The position numbers and the translations under genes were made by a program. The notes beneath the pieces were generated by a model. That model saw only the letters and a list, made by a program, of their open reading frames with translations, searched no databases and was not told where the DNA came from. From assembly GCF_963515715.1 (NCBI RefSeq), contig NZ_CAUPZS010000001.1, forward strand, positions 248,001-312,000: a DNA stretch of 64,000 bases, in the 5' to 3' direction. The DNA is from Clostridium_AW sp963515715 (lineage in GTDB: Bacteria > Bacillota > Clostridia > Clostridiales > Clostridiaceae). Of this stretch, positions 15,566-23,572 are shown one piece after another. The first letter of the stretch is position 1, and every line of letters begins with the position of its first letter.

Positions 15566-16831
15566 TTAGAGCATTCCTTTATACTCCATGGCAACCGCTA
15601 ATTTATTTATAGCGTGCATATAGGCAGCTTTTCTCATAGGTACGTTATGCTCTTCTTTTAATTTCCACACTTCATTGAAAGCTTTAACTAAAGTTTCTTC
15701 TTCTTTATTTTTAACATCTTCTTCTGACCAGTAGTATCCATATAGATTCTGTACCCATTCAAAATATGAAACTACAACTCCACCGCTATTGGCTAGAATA
15801 TCAGGAGTTACTAATATGCCTTTTTTGAATAATTTATGATCAGCTTCAGGTGTTACTGGTCCATTTCCACCTTCGCAGATAACTTTAGCTTTTATTAAAT
15901 CAACATTATCTAATGTGATTGAATTTTCTAGAGCTGCTGGAACTAATATATCTACATTTAAGCCCCAAAATTCATTTATATTTAATTCTTTAGTATGAGG
16001 TAAATTTATTAAGGTTCCATTTTCTTCGAAATATTTGAAGGCTTCCTCAATATTTATTCCTTCTTCATTATATATTGCATAAGCACCCTTTTCTCTGCTC
16101 CATTCAGCTATGCTAACTATTTTAGCGCCTAATCTTTCTATGTTTAAAGCTGAATAGCTTCCTACATTTCCGAAACCTTGTATAGCTACCTTTGTTCCTT
16201 TTATATCCATATTTAATTTCTTTAATGCTTCTCTAGCTGTTATGGCAACCCCTAATCCAGTCGCTTCTGTTCTTCCCTTTGATCCTCCAATTTCTAATGG
16301 TTTACCAGTAAAAGTACCACAAGCATTATATCCAACTAATTTGTTGTATTCATCTACCATCCAAGCCATTATCTGGCCGTTAGTATTAACATCAGGTGCT
16401 GGAATATCAACCTTTTCTCCTATCAATTTATAAATACCCTTAATATATCCTCTGCTTAGTCTCTCAAGTTCACCCTTTGATAGAGTTTTAGGGTCAACTA
16501 TAATTCCTCCCTTTCCTCCACCATAAGGTATTCCTGTTATAGCGCATTTGAATGTCATCCAAGTTGATAATGCTTTAACTTCATCAAGATTTACTGCTGT
16601 ATGAAATCTTATTCCCCCTTTTGTCGGACCTAGGGAATCATTATGCTGAGATCTGAAGCCTTTAAACATTTTTATAGAACCATCATCCATTTTTACAGGT
16701 ATATTTACTTCTATAACTCTCATAGGCTCCCTAAGAAGTTCGTATACATTTTCGCTTAGTCCTAAACTTTTACAAGATTCCTTTATCACTGTTTGAACAT
16801 TTTCAAAAGGATTTAAGTTTTCCTTTGCCAT
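15566..16831 (-). CDS. gdhA: Glutamate dehydrogenase (Glu/Leu/Phe/Val dehydrogenase family)
   Basis: The enzyme interconverts glutamate and 2-oxoglutarate plus ammonia, central to amino-acid fermentation in clostridia. The 421-aa length fits the 410-425-residue catabolic class. Visible are GPTKGGIRFH, the catalytic-lysine region GIPYGGGKGGI, PAPDVNTN, the dinucleotide-binding GFGNVGSYSA and CEGGNGPVTPEAD. I prefer ATG 16831 over ATG 16837 because GGAGG is then nine instead of about three bases away. A promoter (TTGTAT, 17, TATAAT) lies at 16912-16940 and a strong terminator downstream, so the gene is its own unit. The cofactor (NAD or NADP) is not decided here. Confidence 0.95.
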   Translation of the reverse strand: MAKENLNPFENVQTVIKESCKSLGLSENVYELLREPMRVIEVNIPVKMDDGSIKMFKGFRSQHNDSLGPTKGGIRFHTAVNLDEVKALSTWMTFKCAITGIPYGGGKGGIIVDPKTLSKGELERLSRGYIKGIYKLIGEKVDIPAPDVNTNGQIMAWMVDEYNKLVGYNACGTFTGKPLEIGGSKGRTEATGLGVAITAREALKKLNMDIKGTKVAIQGFGNVGSYSALNIERLGAKIVSIAEWSREKGAYAIYNEEGINIEEAFKYFEENGTLINLPHTKELNINEFWGLNVDILVPAALENSITLDNVDLIKAKVICEGGNGPVTPEADHKLFKKGILVTPDILANSGGVVVSYFEWVQNLYGYYWSEEDVKNKEEETLVKAFNEVWKLKEEHNVPMRKAAYMHAINKLAVAMEYKGML

Positions 16832-16911
16832 TTTCATCTACCTCCAGATTTTAAAAAAATGTTGTGTCTATTAGCATATACTAAATTTGTTTAATATAAA
16901 TATTCGATATT

Positions 16912-16940
16912 ATTATACAAAATTCCTTTTAAAAATACAA
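16912..16940 (-). promoter_or_regulatory. Promoter of glutamate dehydrogenase
   Basis: On the minus strand TTGTAT (16935-16940) and TATAAT (16912-16917) are 17 bases apart, about 80 bases before the start codon. Confidence 0.6.
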
Positions 16941-17004
16941 AAAAATATAAAAAATTATAGAAACATTATAAATTTATATAAAAGTCATAGAAAAATATAA
17001 AGAT

Positions 17005-18438
17005 TTATACATTAATAGATGCTTTCATTCCGAGAATATCTTTATTTTCTTCTAATAATGGATTTACTACTTCGTTGATAAAATCTACTACTTGATTTGG
17101 TGCCCTACCTATAAACTTATTTCCATCAATTAAGCTTATGATCTCTTCTTCAGTTAAATTAAAACTATCATCTTCAATAATTCTCTTAATTAAATCATTA
17201 TCTAATCCATCCACTTTTACTCTTTTTGCAGATTCCATAGAATGTTCTCTTATTTTTTCATGCAAATCTTGTCTGTCTCCACCCTTTTTTACCGCTTCCA
17301 TCAATATGTTTTCAGTGGCCATAAAGGGTAGTTCCTTTTCAATATGTGATTTTATAACTTTACCATAAACCACTAAGTTGCTACAAACATTCAAGTATAG
17401 ATTTAATACACCATCTAGAGCCAAAAAAGCTTCAGGTATTGCTATTCTTTTATTTGCAGAATCATCAAGGGTTCTTTCAAACCATTGAGTAGATGCTGTA
17501 ATAGCAGGATTAAGAGAGTTTACTATTATATACCTTGATAAAGCACCAATTCTTTCGCATCTCATAGGATTTCTTTTATAAGCCATTGCAGAAGAACCAA
17601 CTTGTTTTTCTTCAAAGGGTTCTTCTATCTCTTTCATGCTTTGTAAAAGTCTTATATCATTACTAAATTTATAGGAACTTTGAGCTATCTGAGATAGTAT
17701 ATCTAATATATATGAATCAACTTTTCTTGGGTAGGTTTGGCCTGTTACGTAAAAGGGTTTATCAAACCCTATTTTTTCTGTTACCATAAAATCTAATTTC
17801 TTAACTTTATCCTCATCTCCATCAAAAAGTTCCATAAAACTAGCCTGGGTTCCCGTAGTTCCCTTCACACCTCTAAATTTTAATGAGTTTATAATAAAGT
17901 TAAGATGCTCTACATCCATTATCAAATCTTGAATCCAAAGACTTGCTCTTTTACCTACAGTGGTGAGCTGTGCTGGTTGGAGATGAGTGAAACCTAATGT
18001 TGGTAGATCTTTATATTTTAAAGCAAATTTAGAAAGTTCAAAGATTATATTTATAATTTTTTTCTTTATTATAATTAAGGCTTCTTTCATTATTATTAAA
18101 TCTGTATTATCTCCTACAAAGCAACTTGTAGCTCCTAGATGGATTATTCCTTTTGCCTTTGGACACTGTACCCCATATGCATAAACATGACTCATTACAT
18201 CATGTCTTATTTCCTTTTCTTTTTCCTCTGCTATATCATAGTTTATATTATCCATATTAGCTTTTAGCTCTTCTAGTTGTTCATCAGTTATATTTAAACC
18301 TAACTCTTTTTCACATTCTGCAAGGATATACCATAATTTTCTCCAAGTTTTAAACTTCTTTTCTTCTGAAAATATGTAACTCATTTCTTTTGAGGCATAT
18401 CTTTTGCTTAATGGACTATTATAGTATGACTCTTTCAT
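17005..18438 (-). CDS. purB: Adenylosuccinate lyase
   Basis: PurB cleaves SAICAR to AICAR and adenylosuccinate to AMP in purine synthesis. The 477-aa product carries the fumarase/aspartase-superfamily signature GSSAMAYKRNP near residue 290, the HDVMSHVYAY and LGATSCFVGDNTD segments, and THLQPAQLTTVGKR with the catalytic histidine. It belongs to the longer PurB subgroup (near 475 residues) rather than the 430-residue B. subtilis type. The ATG follows AGGAGG. It is not next to other pur genes. A 12-bp inverted repeat lies in its presumed leader (18468-18504). No clear terminator follows its stop. Confidence 0.95.
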   Translation of the reverse strand: MKESYYNSPLSKRYASKEMSYIFSEEKKFKTWRKLWYILAECEKELGLNITDEQLEELKANMDNINYDIAEEKEKEIRHDVMSHVYAYGVQCPKAKGIIHLGATSCFVGDNTDLIIMKEALIIIKKKIINIIFELSKFALKYKDLPTLGFTHLQPAQLTTVGKRASLWIQDLIMDVEHLNFIINSLKFRGVKGTTGTQASFMELFDGDEDKVKKLDFMVTEKIGFDKPFYVTGQTYPRKVDSYILDILSQIAQSSYKFSNDIRLLQSMKEIEEPFEEKQVGSSAMAYKRNPMRCERIGALSRYIIVNSLNPAITASTQWFERTLDDSANKRIAIPEAFLALDGVLNLYLNVCSNLVVYGKVIKSHIEKELPFMATENILMEAVKKGGDRQDLHEKIREHSMESAKRVKVDGLDNDLIKRIIEDDSFNLTEEEIISLIDGNKFIGRAPNQVVDFINEVVNPLLEENKDILGMKASINV

Positions 18439-18467
18439 AACAAAACCTCCTAGCGTACATAATACAT

Positions 18468-18504
18468 AATTAAATCATATTCATTCTTATCCTATGATTT
18501 AATT
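18468..18504. repeat. 12-bp perfect inverted repeat in the purB / DUF378 divergent region
   Basis: AATTAAATCATA at 18468-18479 and its exact complement at 18493-18504 flank 13 bases. On the plus strand a T8 run follows shortly, giving a terminator-like form in the antisense direction to purB. It could instead be an operator or leader hairpin of purB. Confidence 0.45.
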
Positions 18505-18608
18505 ATATTTTTTTTGAGATTAAAGTTCGCTTTAAATAGGGTTCTATATTTATTTAAGTACTAATATAATCTAATAGGAAGATTATTATATAATATGGGG
18601 AGGAAATT

Positions 18609-18827
18609 ATGTACAAGTTTAATTTATTTGACAAAATAGCCTTGGTGCTAGTACTAATTGGTGCACTTAATTGGGGATTTTTAGGCCTATTTAATTTAAA
18701 TTTAGTTAGTGCCATATTTGGAGAACCTGCTAACTTCTTATCAAGAATAATATATATACTTGTTGGAGTTTCAGGAGTGTACTTATTATTATTGCTTTTT
18801 AAGATGAAAAAATACTCAAAATCATAA
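18609..18827 (+). CDS. DUF378 small membrane protein
   Basis: The 72-aa product belongs to the DUF378 family (YuzA-like). Two hydrophobic helices, residues about 8-32 and 45-63, enclose the family hallmark ALNWGFLGLFNLN, and the end is basic (KMKKYSKS), consistent with a cytoplasmic C-terminus. The function is unknown in all bacteria I know of. The ATG follows GGGGAGG. It is monocistronic, divergent from purB, and shares a bidirectional terminator with the converging HPr gene. A TATAAT at 18565-18570 may belong to its promoter, but no convincing -35 is visible. Confidence 0.85.
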   Translation: MYKFNLFDKIALVLVLIGALNWGFLGLFNLNLVSAIFGEPANFLSRIIYILVGVSGVYLLLLLFKMKKYSKS

Positions 18828-18832
18828 CATAA

Positions 18833-18859
18833 ATAAAAGGCTCATAAAGAGCCTTTTAT
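18833..18859. terminator. Bidirectional terminator, DUF378 gene / ptsH
   Basis: ATAAAAGGCTC at 18833-18843 pairs with its complement at 18849-18859 around five bases. The ptsH stop codon touches the stem. Confidence 0.8.
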
Positions 18860-19116
18860 TATTCCAATGATTCAATTAATCTAGATACTTCTTCTAATGC
18901 TAATACTTCATCATCTCCAGAAGCAGAAAGAGTTATTTTTCCGCCTTTTGTTACTGCTAATGATAAAACACCAATTAAACTTTTGATGTTAGCACTCTTA
19001 CCATTAAACTCCATAAATATATCTGATTTAAAAGATGATGCTTTTTTAACTAATAATGTTGCTGGTCTCGCATGTAAACCAGTAGAACTATTTACTATTA
19101 ACTCTCTACTAACCAA
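18859..19116 (-). CDS. ptsH: Phosphocarrier protein HPr
   Basis: HPr passes phosphate from enzyme I to sugar-specific EII components and, when phosphorylated on serine, acts with CcpA in carbon catabolite repression. The 85-aa product has His15 in GLHARPA and Ser46 in IKSLIGVLSL, so both regulatory sites are intact and it is HPr rather than Crh. The start codon is TTG, nine bases after AGGAG. No ptsI or ccpA gene lies in the window; free-standing ptsH is usual in clostridia. Confidence 0.93.
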   Translation of the reverse strand: MVSRELIVNSSTGLHARPATLLVKKASSFKSDIFMEFNGKSANIKSLIGVLSLAVTKGGKITLSASGDDEVLALEEVSRLIESLE

Positions 19117-19193
19117 CTTATATCACTCCTAATAACTTATGTTAATATTTACGACTTTATTATAATTTTATTATAGCATCATTTAAGTATATT

Positions 19194-20390
19194 TTAAACC
19201 TGTAGTTTATTTATAAACTCCTCTAATCTATCTAAACCAACTGTAATGTTATCCATTGAAGTTGCATAGGATATTCTTATATAATTATCTAAACCAAATG
19301 CCATACCTGGAATAGTAGCTACCTTACCTATGATTAATAATTTCTCACAAAAATCTAAAGAGCCATTTATTTTTTCTCCCTCAATATATTTTCCAATTAA
19401 TTTTGATATGTCTATAAAGGCATAAAAGGCCCCTTTGGGTGGAATTAAGTCTAATCCATTGATTTGTCCGATTCTTGTTACCACGTAATCTCTTCTTTTT
19501 TTGAATTCCCCTATCATATTATACAGCGGAGTTTGATCCCCTTTTAAAGCTTCTAAAGAAGCATATTGAGCTATTGAGTTTGGGTTTGAAGTCATGTGAC
19601 TTTGTATATTATTCATTATTTTTATTATTTTTTCATTACCAGCAGCGTATCCTATTCTCCAACCAGTCATTGCATAGGATTTAGACATACCATTTATAAC
19701 TATTGTCCTATCAAAGGCATCTTGATTTAGACTGGCAATACTTATATGATTATCTTCGTCATATATGAGCTTCTCATATATTTCATCTGATATAATAATT
19801 AAATCATGCTCTTTTGAGAAATTAGCAAGTTCTATTAATTCATCTTTGGTATAGACGCTTCCAGTAGGATTATTAGGGCTATTTATAATAATAGCTTTTG
19901 TTTTATTGGTGATAACTTTTTTTAGATTATCTATAGTATACTTATAACCACTAGTTTTTTCACCTTCTACAAAAACAGGAATACCATCAGCTAGTTTAAT
20001 TAATTCAGGATAGCTAACCCAATAAGGTGTTGGAACTAGAACCTCGTCATCGGGATTTAATATAGCGAGAAATAAATTAGCCAATGCTTGCTTAGCACCA
20101 GTGGATATTATAATTTGAGATTTACTATACATTAAACCATTTTCTATATTAAATTTTTCTATAATGGCTTCCTTTAATTCATCAATACCTGAAACAGGTG
20201 TATATTTAGTAAGGCCATTTTTCATAGCTTCTATTGCTGCATTCTGTATATTTTCTGGAGTATTGAAATCTGGTTCTCCTGCTCCGAATCCTATAATATC
20301 AATGCCATTGGCTTTCATTTCTTTAGCCCTTGCAGTAATTGCCAGTGTAATGGAAGAAGATATACCTTCTCCTTTTCTAGATAATATCAT
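19194..20390 (-). CDS. aspB: Aspartate aminotransferase, class I-gamma type
   Basis: The 398-aa PLP enzyme transfers the amino group between aspartate and 2-oxoglutarate. Marks of the AspB (thermophile/Bacillus) branch are GFGAGEPDFNTP, PTPYWVSYPE, INSPNNPTGSVY, SDEIYEKLIYD and the PLP lysine in NGMSKSYAMTGWRIGYAAG, with the carboxylate-binding arginine in IRISYA near the end. It is closer to characterised aspartate aminotransferases than the protein at 2784-3980. The ATG follows GGAGG. The 77-base gap to ptsH shows no clear terminator, so the two may be cotranscribed. Confidence 0.92.
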   Translation of the reverse strand: MILSRKGEGISSSITLAITARAKEMKANGIDIIGFGAGEPDFNTPENIQNAAIEAMKNGLTKYTPVSGIDELKEAIIEKFNIENGLMYSKSQIIISTGAKQALANLFLAILNPDDEVLVPTPYWVSYPELIKLADGIPVFVEGEKTSGYKYTIDNLKKVITNKTKAIIINSPNNPTGSVYTKDELIELANFSKEHDLIIISDEIYEKLIYDEDNHISIASLNQDAFDRTIVINGMSKSYAMTGWRIGYAAGNEKIIKIMNNIQSHMTSNPNSIAQYASLEALKGDQTPLYNMIGEFKKRRDYVVTRIGQINGLDLIPPKGAFYAFIDISKLIGKYIEGEKINGSLDFCEKLLIIGKVATIPGMAFGLDNYIRISYATSMDNITVGLDRLEEFINKLQV

Positions 20391-20507
20391 GATAGCACCT
20401 CCGTAAATAAATAAATATAATTAAATAATACATAAAATTTATAAAAAATGCAATTTTATTTTTGGGTATAATTCATTTTATTATATTTATCCTCTAAATA
20501 TAATAAA

Positions 20508-20543
20508 AAACCCAGGAAAAATAGAAATTTTCATCCTGGGTTT
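20508..20543 (-). terminator. Terminator of the UbiA-GT-SMR operon
   Basis: AAACCCAGGA at 20508-20517 pairs with TCCTGGGTTT at 20534-20543. On the minus strand a T-run follows, directly after the SMR-like gene. Confidence 0.8.
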
Positions 20544-20557
20544 ATTGCATATTTTAT

Positions 20558-20914
20558 TTAGCTTCTAGATACAAAAATTACTCCAACTATTATAAATAAT
20601 ATACCTATTACCCTTAGATAAGTTATATTTTCCTTAAATATAAAATATGAGAAAAATAGAACTATCACATATCCTAAGCTTACCATTGGATAGGCATAGC
20701 TTAATTCAACTTTACTTAATACTTTAATCCAAATAAGAAAGCTTACTCCGTAGGATATAATTCCCACCATTAAAGGAACATTTTTTAATATGTTTACAAA
20801 AGTGTACATAATTTTATCTAAAGAAAAATTTATATCTAATTTACTTGCTCCTAGTTTTACTAGCACTTGACCTAAAGAACTCAATAAAACTGATACAAGT
20901 ATTTGCCATATCAT
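20558..20914 (-). CDS. SMR/EmrE-like four-helix membrane protein, probable polyprenyl-phosphate-sugar flippase
   Basis: The 118-aa product has four predicted membrane helices and the small-multidrug-resistance/ArnE-ArnF fold pattern: SSLGQVLVKLGASKL in helix 1, a charged first loop, then ELSYAYPMVSLGYVIVLFFSYFIFKEN and a final helix. The SMR membrane glutamate in helix 1 is absent, which argues against drug export. Its start overlaps the glycosyltransferase stop by four bases (ATGA type), so the two are translationally coupled. With a UbiA-type polyprenyl-phosphate transferase and a GT-C enzyme in the same operon, flipping of a lipid-linked sugar is the likeliest role. That role is inference from context. 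Confidence 0.7.
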   Translation of the reverse strand: MIWQILVSVLLSSLGQVLVKLGASKLDINFSLDKIMYTFVNILKNVPLMVGIISYGVSFLIWIKVLSKVELSYAYPMVSLGYVIVLFFSYFIFKENITYLRVIGILFIIVGVIFVSRS

Positions 20915-22188
20915 AAATTAGAACCTCTTTTTAGTATATAAAATAATTTTTTGTAAAAATATATAGACAAATAGGTCATAGTAAAAATTAAAGGGAAGGA
21001 ATATCTTGGTTGTCCTTCTGTAAGAAAATATACACAAGTTATCATGTAAAACAATACTAGTGAGTATAAAATAAACTTATCAATTAAATGAATATTTCTA
21101 GTGAAAATACAATATAGTACATATATACTATATATTAAAATAAATAAAATACCTGGATAAAATATTAATGCTTTGATAGCACTAGAAAAAATAAATATAT
21201 AATATTTGGCGCTATCTGATAAAACACTATCGTATGTAGTATAATATGAATCGCCAGCACCGGCATAAGTAACTTTCAATCTAAGTAACCCTAAATTTAT
21301 GAAATCTTTAGGATGGGATTTTATCCATTCTTTAGCAGCACTGTTCAACATTTTATTTTTTCTAGTCATATCTGAATTTATATATTCTTCCGTTTTAACT
21401 ATAGAGTTTTCTACATCTTCTGCAGGCATCCATGAACCATGATTATTTTGTGAGTTATTATTTATATATAGTACTATCCCTCCATTATTTGAAACCCAAG
21501 TAAGTTCTCCAGTTAATTTGCTGTTTCTATAGATCCAAGGAGACAATAGTATAATTGAGGCTATAAATATTGTAATAGCTTTTTTAAATGAATCAATAAA
21601 CTTACCTGTAGAAATTAAGTTTACTACAAATATTAAAAAGGCATATAATATGTAAAATGGTTTTACCATAGTGTTTAAGGCTGTAAATATACCTAAAATT
21701 AAGTATTTGCCTTTAAAGTCTAATAGATATATATAAGTACACCATAAAATTAAATTAGTAAATAATATTTCGGTTCCAACCAATATGTTATAGTAAATAT
21801 TTAAAGGAAAAAATACAAAGATAGTGAATATGATTTTTTTAGTTTTTTCTTCTATAGATAATCTTCCTAGAATTTTGTATACTAGAAAATAATTTATACA
21901 GGTTAATATTAAATTAAATATTTGTGCATTTCTTACACTTGCCCCAAATAATTTAAATATTCCTCCTAAGATTATAGGATACCCAACGGAAGTATAAGTA
22001 TCTCCCCAAGGCTTACCTTGAGAAATTTCAATAGCTAAATTGTAATAATATTCAAAGTCGGAAAATGGAGTTGCTTTAATAAAAACACACCATAAACCAC
22101 TTAATAAAATTCCTATAAATGATATTTTTAAAAAATATAATTTATCCTCCTTAGTGTTAGTACTGGTATAATATAAATTTTCTAACAT
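20911..22188 (-). CDS. GT-C (GT39/ArnT-like) membrane glycosyltransferase
   Basis: The 425-aa polytopic protein has about ten to twelve hydrophobic helices. The first extracytoplasmic loop carries an acidic pair in PFSDFEYYYNLA (Asp44, Glu46), where GT-C enzymes place the catalytic aspartate, and GQPRYSFPLIF near residue 395 matches the late RYxxP-type motif of the family. A long outer loop (residues about 230-310) precedes the final helices. Such enzymes use polyprenyl-phosphate sugars on the outer membrane face. It is the middle gene of an operon, 13 bases after the UbiA-like gene and overlapping the flippase-like gene. The acceptor (cell-wall polymer, protein or lipid) is unknown. Confidence 0.75.
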   Translation of the reverse strand: MLENLYYTSTNTKEDKLYFLKISFIGILLSGLWCVFIKATPFSDFEYYYNLAIEISQGKPWGDTYTSVGYPIILGGIFKLFGASVRNAQIFNLILTCINYFLVYKILGRLSIEEKTKKIIFTIFVFFPLNIYYNILVGTEILFTNLILWCTYIYLLDFKGKYLILGIFTALNTMVKPFYILYAFLIFVVNLISTGKFIDSFKKAITIFIASIILLSPWIYRNSKLTGELTWVSNNGGIVLYINNNSQNNHGSWMPAEDVENSIVKTEEYINSDMTRKNKMLNSAAKEWIKSHPKDFINLGLLRLKVTYAGAGDSYYTTYDSVLSDSAKYYIFIFSSAIKALIFYPGILFILIYSIYVLYCIFTRNIHLIDKFILYSLVLFYMITCVYFLTEGQPRYSFPLIFTMTYLSIYFYKKLFYILKRGSNL

Positions 22189-22201
22189 TCATAATCCTCC
22201 A

Positions 22202-23062
22202 TTATAGTTTAAAATAAATTATTATTAATACACTTATAATCCAAAGTAAAATGTTTATTAAGAAAGGAATATCCTTTGTAAAAATATCCTCAGGTTTACC
22301 ACCTAAATTTTTAGTAATCATTAAATATTGATATCTAAATATACCATAAAGGACAAATGGAATCGTAAGCATCATACTTTGGCGCTGTACTGAACTAAAA
22401 GTGTATAGGCAATAAGCAATTAGTGTTGAAGGTGTCACTATAGTAAGCATATTATCTATTAGCTCTACAGAGTATTCTTCAAGGATCTTTCTATGGCTGC
22501 CACTATCATCTTTCAATGTAAGTATTTCGCTCTTTCTTTTATTTAAAGCTAGAAATAATGACAGTAAGATAGTACATAATAAGAGCCAAGGGGATATAGG
22601 TATTTGGGTTGAAACACTACCAGCTTCAACTCTAAGCACGAATCCTAGGGTAATGGACATAACATCTATTATTACCACGTTTTTAAGCTTAAATGAATAG
22701 AAAATATTCAATAATAAATAACCTATTAAAATGCTTAGTAAGCTTAAATTATTATAAGATAATAATATTACAAGTACTAATAAAATTATAGCTAATATAA
22801 TAGCATTCACTTTTGATATTTTACCACTAGCTAAAGGTCTGTATTTCTTCTGAGGATGCAATCTATCTTTTTCAATATCTACTAAATCATTAATTATATA
22901 AACAGTGGAAGATATTAAACAAAATAATATAAAGGTTTTAAGAGTAATTAAGAGCAAATCTATTTTAATAAAGCTACCAGAAAAAATTAAAGCTGCGAAG
23001 ACAAAACTATTTTTTATCCATTGTTTAGGTCGCATTAAGGTTATTAAAGATTTTAAGTTCAA
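22202..23062 (-). CDS. UbiA-superfamily prenyltransferase, DPPR-synthase-like (polyprenyl-phosphate phosphoribosyltransferase)
   Basis: The 286-aa protein has eight to nine membrane helices and the two Asp-rich UbiA motifs: NDLVDIEKD at residues 58-66 and the region YSFKLKNVVIIDVMSI. The N-terminal RPKQWIKN and the HPQKKYRPLASGKIS segment are typical of decaprenylphosphoryl-5-phosphoribose synthases (mycobacterial Rv3806c type), which move phosphoribose from PRPP to polyprenyl phosphate. I place the start at TTG 23062: AAAGGAGG is seven to nine bases upstream, while ATG 23089 lies before the Shine-Dalgarno. It begins a three-gene operon after the spoVS terminator. The substrate assignment is by motif and needs proof. 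Confidence 0.78.
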   Translation of the reverse strand: MNLKSLITLMRPKQWIKNSFVFAALIFSGSFIKIDLLLITLKTFILFCLISSTVYIINDLVDIEKDRLHPQKKYRPLASGKISKVNAIILAIILLVLVILLSYNNLSLLSILIGYLLLNIFYSFKLKNVVIIDVMSITLGFVLRVEAGSVSTQIPISPWLLLCTILLSLFLALNKRKSEILTLKDDSGSHRKILEEYSVELIDNMLTIVTPSTLIAYCLYTFSSVQRQSMMLTIPFVLYGIFRYQYLMITKNLGGKPEDIFTKDIPFLINILLWIISVLIIIYFKL

Positions 23063-23124
23063 GTCTATTCCTCCTTTGTAAATGGTCACAACTACTAATT
23101 TACCATATATTCTAGGAAAATAAA

Positions 23125-23146
23125 AGGACTTGATTACTCAAGTCCT
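23125..23146 (-). terminator. Terminator of spoVS
   Basis: AGGACTTGA at 23125-23133 pairs with TCAAGTCCT at 23138-23146. The minus strand continues with a T-rich run. It separates spoVS from the UbiA operon. Confidence 0.75.
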
Positions 23147-23158
23147 GAAAAAACATAT

Positions 23159-23419
23159 TTATCTAGGTTGTACAATTAATTTTATAGCTGTTCTTTCTTC
23201 CCCATCAATTTCTATATCAGTAAATGCTGGTATACATACTAAATCAATACCACTTGGTGCTACAAATCCTCTTGCTATTGCTACGGATTTAATAGCTTGA
23301 TTTAAGGCTCCAGCGCCAATAGCTTGAATTTCAGCGCCACCCTTTTCTCTTAAAACTCCTGCTAATGCACCTGCCACCTTGTTTGGACTTGATTTTGCTG
23401 AAACTTTTAATACTTCCAT
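23159..23419 (-). CDS. spoVS: Stage V sporulation protein S
   Basis: SpoVS is a small dimeric Alba-like protein needed for proper spore septation and coat/cortex progression in Bacillus. The 86-aa product shows the near-invariant family sequence: MEVLKVSAKSSPNKVAGALA at the start, GAGALNQAIKSVAIARG in the middle and EERTAIKLIV near the end. The ATG follows TAGGAGG by seven bases. It is a single-gene unit between the rny terminator and its own hairpin, in the place seen in other clostridia (rny - spoVS). Confidence 0.97.
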   Translation of the reverse strand: MEVLKVSAKSSPNKVAGALAGVLREKGGAEIQAIGAGALNQAIKSVAIARGFVAPSGIDLVCIPAFTDIEIDGEERTAIKLIVQPR

Positions 23420-23497
23420 AATAAACCTCCTACTATACTTTAATTTTTAACTTTAATTATTATTGGTATTATTTATAATATTCTACACAATATGAAA

Positions 23498-23547
23498 AAA
23501 TCCTTTTATTTTTGTAAAATTTCTAATTTTTACAAAATAAAAGGATT
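23498..23547 (-). terminator. Long-stem terminator of rny
   Basis: AAATCCTTTTATTTTTGTAA from 23498 pairs, with one bulge, with a complementary arm ending at 23547. The minus strand ends in a T6 run. The stem is about 19 bp. Confidence 0.85.
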
Positions 23548-23572
23548 TACTTTACAAATTATTATCATTTAA

